From: Planctomycetaceae bacterium
Lineage (GTDB): Bacteria > Planctomycetota > Planctomycetia > Pirellulales > UBA1268
Assembly: GCA_005791575.1 (NCBI GenBank)
Contig: SXWA01000060.1
Coordinates: 1-34,195, forward strand
Direction of reading: 5' to 3'
Length of the DNA stretch: 34,195 nt
Position numbers and translations under genes: made by a program. Under the pieces are notes generated by a model, which was given only the letters and a program-made list of their open reading frames with translations, did no database searches and had not been told where the DNA came from. Of the stretch, positions 15,977 through 22,591 are shown piece by piece. Every line of letters begins with the position of its first letter. The stretch's first letter is position 1.

Positions 15977-17287
15977 ATGCAGCGAGTCTGGGTCGTCTTC
16001 TCGGTCGTGGCGGCACTCGGGCTGTCCACGGGCGTCACGTCCCAGGCGACCGAGACCCGCCGCACGGCGATCGTCCGGGCGATCGAGTCGACCCGCGACT
16101 CGGTCGTCAACATCCACGGCCAAAAACTGGTCTCGGGCGGCGACGACGAGTCGGCCACGGAGCTGCGCCGCGTCAACGGCATGGGCACCGGCGTGATCAT
16201 CGACGCCCGCGGCTACATTGCCACGAACTACCACGTGGTCGAGGGGGTGCGCCGGATCGAGGTCACGCTCGCCTCGGGCCGCACCACCACCGCGACGCTC
16301 GTGTCGCACGACCCGCGGACCGACCTCGCCGTCATCAAGATCCCCGCCGACACCCCGCTGCCGGTGATCCCCATGGGAACCTCGGCCGACCTGATGATCG
16401 GGGAGACGGTGCTCGCTCTGGGCAACGCCTATGGCTACGAGCACACCGTCACGCGAGGGATCATCTCGGCCCTCCACCGCAGCGTGGAGGTCAATCGGAC
16501 CCAGCGCTACGACGACCTGATCCAGACCGACGCCAGCATCACCCCCGGCAACTCGGGCGGCCCCCTGCTCACCATCGACGGGCAGATGATCGGCATCAAC
16601 GTGGCGGTGCGGGCCGGCGCCCAGGGGATCGGGTTCGCGATCCCGATCGACCGGGCGCTCGTCGTGATCACCGAGCTCCTCTCCAGCGAGCGCCTGGAAC
16701 GGACCTGGCACGGCATCGTCACCCGGGGCGGAACCGATGGGGTGTTGGTGGAGCTCGTGCCTCCGGAGAGCCCCGCCGCCAATTCCGGCCTGCTCGCCGG
16801 CGACGTGATCAAGCAGATCGGTGACCAGCCGGTGGCCTCACCCCTCGACGTCGAACGGGCCATGCTCGGCCGGCGGCCGGGCGAGAGCGTGCCGCTGACG
16901 GTCGGGCGGCCGGGCGGCGAGGTGCGGATCGACCTGCTGCTGGCGGCCGCCAAGGCCCGGATGCTCTCCAAGGAAGACCGCTGCTGGCACGAGTTGGGGC
17001 TCAAGGTCGAAACCCAGCCGGCCGGCCGGGTGCAGAAACTGCAATCCCGCTACCGCGGTGGACTCCTCGTCACGGACGTCCGCGACGGTGGCCCGGCCGC
17101 GGACCAGGGGATCCGCGTCGGCGACATCCTCGTCGGCCTGCATGTCTGGGAGACGATCACGGTCGACAACGTGATGTACGTGCTGGAGAAGTCCCGCGAA
17201 GACAATCTCGGGCAATTGAAGTTCTACGTACTGCGGGGCCGGGAGACGCTCTTCGGCCATCTCACCAGCGACACCATCCTCCGCTGA
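15977..17287 (+). CDS. Secreted HtrA-like serine protease with two PDZ-type domains
   Basis: A 436-residue S1C protease with a cleavable-type signal peptide ('VWVVFSVVAALGLSTGVTSQA', about 4-24). The catalytic triad is intact: H86 ('ATNYHVVEG'), D116 ('RTDLAVIKI') and S193 ('TPGNSGGPLL'). A first PDZ domain (about 245-325) contains 'ESPAANSGLLAGDVIKQIGDQPV'. A second PDZ-like domain (about 350-430) contains 'GGPAADQGIRVGDILVGLHVWETITVDNVMYVL'. GGGGAG at 15961-15966, about ten bases upstream, supports the start. It lies 196 bases after the Gfo/Idh-like gene on the same strand. Two HtrA-type proteases within 5 kb, one anchored and one secreted, suggest partly distinct envelope quality-control roles. 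Confidence 0.92.
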   Translation: MQRVWVVFSVVAALGLSTGVTSQATETRRTAIVRAIESTRDSVVNIHGQKLVSGGDDESATELRRVNGMGTGVIIDARGYIATNYHVVEGVRRIEVTLASGRTTTATLVSHDPRTDLAVIKIPADTPLPVIPMGTSADLMIGETVLALGNAYGYEHTVTRGIISALHRSVEVNRTQRYDDLIQTDASITPGNSGGPLLTIDGQMIGINVAVRAGAQGIGFAIPIDRALVVITELLSSERLERTWHGIVTRGGTDGVLVELVPPESPAANSGLLAGDVIKQIGDQPVASPLDVERAMLGRRPGESVPLTVGRPGGEVRIDLLLAAAKARMLSKEDRCWHELGLKVETQPAGRVQKLQSRYRGGLLVTDVRDGGPAADQGIRVGDILVGLHVWETITVDNVMYVLEKSREDNLGQLKFYVLRGRETLFGHLTSDTILR

Positions 17288-17454
17288 TGGTGGATCACCG
17301 CAGCATCCGGGCGCGGCGGGCCGAGAGCCGCCCCTCACCGGCTCGGCGACGGCGTGCTCACCGGCGCGGATCGACCGCAACTCCGTCGGCCGCACGGTGC
17401 CCCACGGATGGTCTCGGTCCCGGCGTCGGGGGCCGGCCCGTGGCCCCGGCCTGT

Positions 17455-17460
17455 TAGAAT
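17455..17460 (+). promoter_or_regulatory. Putative extended -10 box of the thiL-tsaE operon
   Basis: TAGAAT preceded by TGT matches TGNTANNNT, 44 bases before the GTG start of thiL. There is no convincing -35. It lies in a 217-base gap after the protease gene in which I see no other feature. Confidence 0.42.
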
Positions 17461-17504
17461 CGGCCGGCCCGCGGCGGCCGCTGACGGGAGGAGGCCGGAG
17501 GACC

Positions 17505-18434
17505 GTGGAGCAGGACTTCCTCGACTGGCTGCTCCCGCGCCTGCCCAACGACCCGCGGCTCGAAGTCGGGCCGGGGGACGACGCGGCGGTGCTCCGCCCT
17601 CCGGCCGGCAGGCGCACCGTCGTCAGCGTCGACATGCTCTCCGAGGGGGTCGACTTCCGCCTCGGCCCTGAGTGCCATCCCCGGCAGATCGGCCACAAGG
17701 GGCTCGCCGTCGGGCTCAGCGATCTGGCGGCGATGGGAGCCCGCCCCGAGGCGGCGGTCGTGGCGGTCTGCCTGCCGCGGGTCGGCGGCGGGGCACTGGC
17801 ACGCGACATCGCTGCCGGGGTCGCCGCGCTGGCGGCGACGTTCGACGTGGCGATCGCGGGTGGCGACACGAATGCCTGGGATGGGGCCCTTGTCGTGAGC
17901 GTGACCGTGCTCGGCAGCGTCGAGCCCGGCCACTGTTGGCGCCGCGACGGGGCCCGCCCCGGTGATGCGATCATCGCCACCGGTCGATTCGGCGGCAGCA
18001 TCCTCGGCCGTCACCTCGACGTCCAGCCGCGCTGCCGGGAAGCCGCCTGGATCGCCGCACGGTATCCGGTGCACGCCGCCATCGACGTCAGCGACGGGCT
18101 GTCGCTCGATCTGGCGCGGATGATGAAGGCCAGCGGCACGGGGGCGCTGCTCGACCTCGCCGCCGTGCCGATCCACCCCGATGCCGCGCGGCTCTCGCTT
18201 GCCGACGGTCTGGGTGCCCTCGACCATGCCCTGGCCGACGGCGAGGATTTCGAACTCCTCCTCACCCTGCCATCCGCCGCCGCCGCCGAGTTGCTGGCGG
18301 CACGATGGCCATTTCCCGTGGCCCTCACCCGCATCGGCACCGTAACGGCCGGACAGGGGCTCTCGACCCGGGCGGCGGACGGCAGCGAGGTCCCGCTGGC
18401 CCCGCGCGGATTCATCCATGCCTTCGCCGACTGA
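17505..18434 (+). CDS. thiL: Thiamine-monophosphate kinase
   Basis: A 309-residue ThiL of normal length, which phosphorylates thiamine monophosphate to thiamine diphosphate. Visible motifs are 'GPGDDAAVLRPP', 'VVSVDMLSEGVDFRL', 'IGHKGLAVGLSDLAAMGARP', 'VAIAGGDTNAWDGALVVSVTVLGSV', 'ARPGDAIIATGRFGGS', 'AIDVSDGLSLDLARMM' and 'LADGEDFELLLTLP', covering the Mg-ATP and substrate sites. The start is a GTG at 17505, chosen because GGGAGGAGG about ten bases upstream is a strong Shine-Dalgarno and the protein then begins with the family N-terminus ('EQDFLDWLLPRL'). The 3' end overlaps tsaE by 17 bases, so the two genes are translationally coupled. Confidence 0.93.
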   Translation: MEQDFLDWLLPRLPNDPRLEVGPGDDAAVLRPPAGRRTVVSVDMLSEGVDFRLGPECHPRQIGHKGLAVGLSDLAAMGARPEAAVVAVCLPRVGGGALARDIAAGVAALAATFDVAIAGGDTNAWDGALVVSVTVLGSVEPGHCWRRDGARPGDAIIATGRFGGSILGRHLDVQPRCREAAWIAARYPVHAAIDVSDGLSLDLARMMKASGTGALLDLAAVPIHPDAARLSLADGLGALDHALADGEDFELLLTLPSAAAAELLAARWPFPVALTRIGTVTAGQGLSTRAADGSEVPLAPRGFIHAFAD

Positions 18435-18918
18435 CGTCACCGCCATCGACATCCCCGGCGAAGCGGCCCTCGACCGTTTCACCGCCCGGCTCGCGACGGC
18501 GCTCCCGGTCCCTGCCACGATCGCGCTCCACGGCGATCTTGGCGCGGGGAAGACGCGCTTCGTGAAGGGGCTGGCCGCGGCGGCCGGCCTCGACCCGGAC
18601 GGCGTGGTCAGCCCGACGTTCGGGCTGGTCCACGTGCTGCCCCTGCCGGATGGCTGCCGGGCCAGGCGCCTCGTCCACGCCGATCTCCACCGGCTCGCCG
18701 GACCGGGCGATCTCGCCGAAATCGGCTGGGACGAACTCACCGCCGGTCCCACCTGGGTGTGCGTGGAATGGGCCGATCGCGCCGGCCACGCGCTGCCCGC
18801 CGACCGACTCGACGTCGCGATCGACATCGTTTCCGAATCGGCCCGGCGGCTCCTGATCCGCGCCGGGGGCCCGAGGCATGCCGCAGCGCTCGCGGCACTC
18901 GTGCCCCCCCAGGGCTGA
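18418..18918 (+). CDS. tsaE: tRNA threonylcarbamoyladenosine biosynthesis protein TsaE
   Basis: A 166-residue P-loop ATPase of the TsaE/YjeE family, which powers the TsaBDE complex making t6A37 in tRNAs reading ANN codons. Walker A is 'LHGDLGAGKTRFVKGL' (K45). Family blocks follow: 'VVSPTFGLVHVLPL', 'LVHADLHRLAGPGDLAEIGWDEL' and 'TWVCVEWADRAGHALPADRLDVAI'. The start overlaps the thiL 3' end by 17 bases. The ATG at 18418 is the only start that gives the full beta-strand before the P-loop. It is convergent with the acyltransferase gene, with 20 bases between the stops. Confidence 0.93.
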   Translation: MPSPTDVTAIDIPGEAALDRFTARLATALPVPATIALHGDLGAGKTRFVKGLAAAAGLDPDGVVSPTFGLVHVLPLPDGCRARRLVHADLHRLAGPGDLAEIGWDELTAGPTWVCVEWADRAGHALPADRLDVAIDIVSESARRLLIRAGGPRHAAALAALVPPQG

Positions 18919-18938
18919 GACGAGCCCCCAGCATCGCA

Positions 18939-19757
18939 TCATGGTCGCGCGCCGGGGGCCGCCAGCGCGGTCAGCTCCGCGCTCAGCGGTCCGGTGAGGG
19001 CGACTTCCAGCGCTGCCAGTGCCCGCGCCACCGGCACACCGTCGAGGATGCGGTGGTCGGCGAGCAGCGTCACCACCGATCGCCCCGACTCGTCCAGTGG
19101 CGATGCCGTGAGGCTGGTGGTGAGAAACGAGGGATGATGACGGTTGCTGCACCCTTCGCCGGCCAGCATCGAGATGCTGAACGTCCCCAGCCGCAACGGC
19201 CGCTTCGCCCCCGCGGAGGCGAGATTCGCGCGGAGCACCAGCCGCCGCAGCCATCCGGGGAGCCGGCGCACCTGCAGCTGGCGGGCGAAGACCTCCTCTT
19301 CGGGAGCGGTGGCGTGGCGGGTGATCTCCTCCTGGAGCAGCGGGAGCGTCATCGCATCGGGAGCGCGGATCCGCGCCCACCACAGCGACTCCGGGTCGAT
19401 CGCACGAATCCCCGCCGGGGTGTCGGCCGGCCGTGGCCGGCTGATGGCGATCGAGGCGACACTGAGGGAACTGGTCGCACACCGTGGTCCCCGCCAGGGA
19501 CTGATCAGGCGCCGCGGCACATACCAGCTCCGCAGAGCCGGCCGGTCGCGCGCGACGAGCGCGAAACCCTTCACCAGCAGCGCGGTCCAGCCGATCCGTG
19601 GCACCGCCTCTCGACGGAGGCGGTCGACCTCTCCGAGCAGCATCACGCGATCCACCGGAAACGTCGGCACGCGGCGCGAGAGACGGACGATGTCTCCCAC
19701 CAGCCGTCGCTGCGCGTCGAGCCGCTGTGTGATCACCCCGACCCGGCCATCGGCCAT
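18939..19757 (-). CDS. Stand-alone 2-oxoacid dehydrogenase E2-type acyltransferase domain protein
   Basis: A 272-residue protein resembling the catalytic (CAT-like) domain of dihydrolipoamide acyltransferases. The active-site motif is intact at the C-terminus: 'LLADHRILDGVPVARALAAL', with H235 and D239 as in DHRxxDG. 'NLASAGAKRPLRLGTFSISML' is a typical strand pair before it. There is no lipoyl domain and no E1/E3-binding domain, and no E1 or E3 gene is nearby, so it is unlikely to be part of a pyruvate dehydrogenase complex as encoded here. The acyl donor and acceptor are unknown. The start at 19757 has a good Shine-Dalgarno (GGGAGG, spacing about 6); the frame farther upstream is low complexity. 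Confidence 0.82.
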   Translation of the reverse strand: MADGRVGVITQRLDAQRRLVGDIVRLSRRVPTFPVDRVMLLGEVDRLRREAVPRIGWTALLVKGFALVARDRPALRSWYVPRRLISPWRGPRCATSSLSVASIAISRPRPADTPAGIRAIDPESLWWARIRAPDAMTLPLLQEEITRHATAPEEEVFARQLQVRRLPGWLRRLVLRANLASAGAKRPLRLGTFSISMLAGEGCSNRHHPSFLTTSLTASPLDESGRSVVTLLADHRILDGVPVARALAALEVALTGPLSAELTALAAPGARP

Positions 19758-19880
19758 CGCTGCCTCCCTGCCCCGCATGCCTGCGCCACACGACCTGCCC
19801 GGCGGGGACCGTTTCCCCACGCTGATAGCCGATTTGCCGCTCGGGTGGCAATGGCGGCGCTCGCGCCGGTCGGGGGCTGC

Positions 19881-19886
19881 TACACT
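19881..19886 (+). promoter_or_regulatory. Putative extended -10 box upstream of the isochorismatase-family gene
   Basis: TACACT preceded by TGC (pattern TGNTANNNT), 83 bases before the ATG at 19970. It lies in the 212-base divergent gap shared with the E2-type acyltransferase gene. Confidence 0.4.
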
Positions 19887-19969
19887 CCCGGGGCCACCGC
19901 CGGCGTGCCGGGAGGGGGCGCCGCCGTCGGGAGGTCCCCGGCCAAAGCCCAGCCAACCGTGCACCATCC

Positions 19970-20545
19970 ATGCGTCTTGATCCGTCCTCGTCGCTCGTCT
20001 GCGTGATCGATCTCCAAGAGCGTCTCCTGGCGGCCGTCCCCGACGGGACCGTCGCCGTCCATCGGACCGCGCGGCTCGCCCGGGCAGCCGCCCTGCTGGG
20101 GATCCCGATGGTGCTCACCGAGCAATACCCCAAGGGGCTCGGCCCCACCCCCCCTGCACTGGCCAATCTCCTCCCGCCGGCCGTCGCGAAAATGGAGTTC
20201 AGCGCCGCGGCGACGATCGAACAGGTCGCCGGAAACACGGCTGCTCTCGAGAGCATCGTGCTCTGCGGGCTGGAAACCCATGTCTGCATCGCGCACACCG
20301 CGCTCGACCTCCTTGCCCGCGGGTACGTGGTCTTCATCGTCGTCGATGCCGTCGCCGCGCGGCACAGCCTCGACCATCAGGTCGCGCTGCGGCGGCTCGA
20401 GGGGGCCGGGGCGATCCTGGTGACGAGCGAAGCGGTGCTCTTCGAGTGGTGCCGCAGCGCCGAGCACCCCCAGTTCCAAGCGGTCAGACGGCTCGTCCTC
20501 GAAGCGGACCGAGCCGGCACTGGACCGGCTGGGCACCCTGCCTGA
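19970..20545 (+). CDS. Isochorismatase-family cysteine hydrolase
   Basis: A 191-residue protein of the isochorismatase-like (YcaC-type) superfamily. The catalytic triad is visible as D14 ('VCVIDLQERL'), K74 ('PAVAKMEFSA') and C106 ('CGLETHVCIAHTALDLLARGYVVFIVVDAVAAR'). These enzymes hydrolyse small amides or vinyl ethers; the substrate here cannot be told from sequence. The start at 19970 gives the usual N-terminal strand. It probably has its own promoter (TGCTACACT at 19878-19886). It converges on ftsQ with 56 bases between the stops. GACTCC (20577-20582) and GGAGTC (20598-20603) could form a small hairpin there. Confidence 0.87.
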   Translation: MRLDPSSSLVCVIDLQERLLAAVPDGTVAVHRTARLARAAALLGIPMVLTEQYPKGLGPTPPALANLLPPAVAKMEFSAAATIEQVAGNTAALESIVLCGLETHVCIAHTALDLLARGYVVFIVVDAVAARHSLDHQVALRRLEGAGAILVTSEAVLFEWCRSAEHPQFQAVRRLVLEADRAGTGPAGHPA

Positions 20546-20601
20546 GAAGCCTGCCTGGGAAGGCGGCACCGCTGCGGACTCCACGGGCCCGGACGACGGA
20601 G

Positions 20602-21444
20602 TCAGGACGCGGGCGGGGCCACCTCCCCCACCAGATCGAATGGCTCCGCCTCCGTGCCCGGCACGACCCCCGCCTTGATCCGGGCGAGCTTCGCCGCAGC
20701 GTTCGGCTCCCCCGGCTGCTCATGCCCCGGGGCCGACCCGAAGCGGATGACACCGCCACCCCGGGTGATCAGGTCCCAGCGACCCCGTGGGGCGGTGGGG
20801 GCCGGGCGGCATTCCACCAGATCGAGATCCTGCCACTGCGGCCCGAGGGCCGCGACCAGCGCCGCAGCCTCCTCCACGGTCGGATCCCCCCACCGCGATC
20901 CCTCGGGTCCCTGGGGGCTGGTGGTGATCCCGCCGATCCGCGGGTAGAGCGCCGCGTTTTCCGCCGTGAAGTCGGCGCTGGGCAGGAAAAACCCCTCGTG
21001 ATCGACCGCCAGCAGCCCTCCCGGCACACGGACCATCGCGACCGGCTCGCGGCAGACCAACTCGACGATCGCCGCGGGGGGATCACGCACGTCGACGCGC
21101 ACCACCTCACGCACCCAGGGATGCATGTCGAAGGCCCGGGCGAGCAGGGTGGGCAGCCGCGGGTCGTCGACCGGCAACCCATGATCCAGGCTCGCCGTCC
21201 GCAGGGCCTCGCTGCGGATGTCGGCCCGCACCCAGGGGGCGAGCCCGCGCACCTCGATCGCCGCCGGCTGGAGCAGTGCCGGCTCGGCCCAGCGCACGCG
21301 TTCCCCCACCGACCACCACACGACACCGGCGACCACGCCGGCGAGGGCCAGCAGCAGGGCGCTCACCGCCAACGGCCGCGTGCGCTCGGCGGAGCCGGGC
21401 TCCGGGTCGGCGACCGGGGGCAGCGGCGGACGGGGCGGGGGCAT
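20602..21444 (-). CDS. ftsQ: FtsQ/DivIB-like cell division protein
   Basis: A 280-residue bitopic protein. A short Pro-rich cytoplasmic tail (1-22) precedes one membrane segment ('AVSALLLALAGVVAGVVWW', about 26-44), followed by a periplasmic part. A POTRA-like region (about 60-130: 'PAAIEVRGLAPWVRADI', 'MHPWVREVVRVDVRDPPAAIVELVCREPVAMVRV') leads into the FtsQ-type beta domain ('GLLAVDHEGFFLPSADF', 'LYPRIGGITTS', 'WDLITRGGGVIRFG', 'AKLARIKAG'). In classical bacteria FtsQ links early and late divisome proteins. It lies 54 bases after murB on the same strand, as in division and cell-wall clusters. The call rests on architecture and context, since FtsQ sequences diverge strongly. Confidence 0.82.
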   Translation of the reverse strand: MPPPRPPLPPVADPEPGSAERTRPLAVSALLLALAGVVAGVVWWSVGERVRWAEPALLQPAAIEVRGLAPWVRADIRSEALRTASLDHGLPVDDPRLPTLLARAFDMHPWVREVVRVDVRDPPAAIVELVCREPVAMVRVPGGLLAVDHEGFFLPSADFTAENAALYPRIGGITTSPQGPEGSRWGDPTVEEAAALVAALGPQWQDLDLVECRPAPTAPRGRWDLITRGGGVIRFGSAPGHEQPGEPNAAAKLARIKAGVVPGTEAEPFDLVGEVAPPAS

Positions 21445-21498
21445 GACCGCGGCCTCGGGACGAAGAAGGATGGTTCGGGTGCTCCCGGAGCGGGAGAC

Positions 21499-22452
21499 TC
21501 ACCACGGCTCGATCTGCGGGGTCAGCTCCACTCCCAGCCGCTGGCGCACCTGGCCGCGGACCATTTCGATCAGCCCCCGGACGTCGTTACTGGAACTGCC
21601 CGGTTGCACGGCGACATAGTTGGCATGGGCGGAGTGGACCGTCGCCCCGCCGACACGCACGCCCCGACACCCCGCCTGGGCGATGATCGACTCGGCGGTG
21701 GCGCCGAGCGGATCCTTGAACATCAATGCCACGCTGCGCGACCCGGAAGGCTGCTCGGCCCGCTCCACGATCCATTGCTTCTGCATCCGCTTGGTGAGCT
21801 GCTGCGGCGATTCCACCTCGAGTTCCAGGCGGCAGGCCACGACGATGCCGTCGTCGAGGTTGCTCCACCGCGACCCGAATGCGAGCCGCGATCCGGTTCG
21901 GTCCTCGATCGTGCCGTCGGGCAGCATCACGGTCACGCGGCGGACGCGATCACCGATGTCGCCGCCCCGGCCTCCGGCGTTGCCCAGCAGGGCGCCGCCG
22001 ATCGTGCCCGGCACCGCCACCAGGGTCTCGATGCCCGCCAGCCCGGCCTGGACCGCCGCCGCGACGACATGCACCAGTTTGGCTCCGGCCCCCGCGTCCA
22101 CCCGGCCGGTGGGACCGGCGGCATCGACCTCGATCCGACAAAACGCCGGAGCGGACAGCCTGACGACCAGGCCGGCGACGCCACCGTCGGGCACCAGCAC
22201 GTTGGAACCGCCACCGATGACCCGCACCGGTACCGACAACTCGTGGCAGCGGCGGACCAGTTTGGCCAGGGCCTCCTCGTCGACCGGCTCGCAGAAATAG
22301 CGGGCCGGCCCACCGACGCCCAGCCAGGTGTGCGCGGCGAGCGGCTCGCCACTGCCAACCGTCAGCCCCAGGTCGTCGAACGGTGTGGCCGAACCGGCGC
22401 GGGACCCGGCGTCGTCATGGTTTCGCGGTTCCGCTGCCCGGGCATCCATCAT
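21499..22452 (-). CDS. murB: UDP-N-acetylenolpyruvoylglucosamine reductase (MurB), altered active site
   Basis: A 317-residue MurB-family flavoprotein. FAD-binding blocks are clear: 'HTWLGVGGPARYF', 'VPVRVIGGGSNVLVPDGGVAGLVVRL' and 'IETLVAVPGTIGGALLGNAGGRGGDIGD'. The C-terminal substrate domain is recognisable ('MFKDPLGATAESIIAQAGCRGVRVGGATVHSAHANYVAV'). By eye the catalytic positions are unusual. The Arg in 'FGSRWS' (R195) is kept, but the Ser that normally precedes F-K-N-P is Leu (L243 in 'SVALMFKDP'), and the late catalytic Glu aligns with Q313 ('LTPQIEPW'). Whether it still reduces the enolpyruvyl group is open. Two ATGs in tandem start it (22452 or 22449), with AGGGGAA upstream. It follows the MurE-like ligase by 139 bases. 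Confidence 0.88.
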   Translation of the reverse strand: MMDARAAEPRNHDDAGSRAGSATPFDDLGLTVGSGEPLAAHTWLGVGGPARYFCEPVDEEALAKLVRRCHELSVPVRVIGGGSNVLVPDGGVAGLVVRLSAPAFCRIEVDAAGPTGRVDAGAGAKLVHVVAAAVQAGLAGIETLVAVPGTIGGALLGNAGGRGGDIGDRVRRVTVMLPDGTIEDRTGSRLAFGSRWSNLDDGIVVACRLELEVESPQQLTKRMQKQWIVERAEQPSGSRSVALMFKDPLGATAESIIAQAGCRGVRVGGATVHSAHANYVAVQPGSSSNDVRGLIEMVRGQVRQRLGVELTPQIEPW

Positions 22453-22591
22453 CGGGTTCCCCTGTCGCGCAATCGATCGCCGCACCACCACCGTGGCAGA
22501 ACTCCGCCGTCGGTGCCGCAGCGGATGATTGTGACGGCCCTGCCAGCGCACGGGCAAGCCACCACCCACGGGCCGCGCGGCCGCTGACCGT

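Noticed and set aside
13207-16200. Minus-strand frame of 997 codons reaching far upstream of cinA
   Set aside because: Only the part up to 14448 is CinA. The rest is antisense to the Gfo/Idh-like and protease genes and shows no domain.
18412-20337. Minus-strand frame of 641 codons across tsaE and the acyltransferase region
   Set aside because: It overlaps the TsaE gene in antisense and the acyltransferase in another frame. No domain is recognisable.
20446-22587. Plus-strand frame of 713 codons opposite ftsQ and murB
   Set aside because: The translation is rich in His, Arg, Gly and Pro without any motif, while the opposite strand encodes clear MurB and FtsQ proteins.
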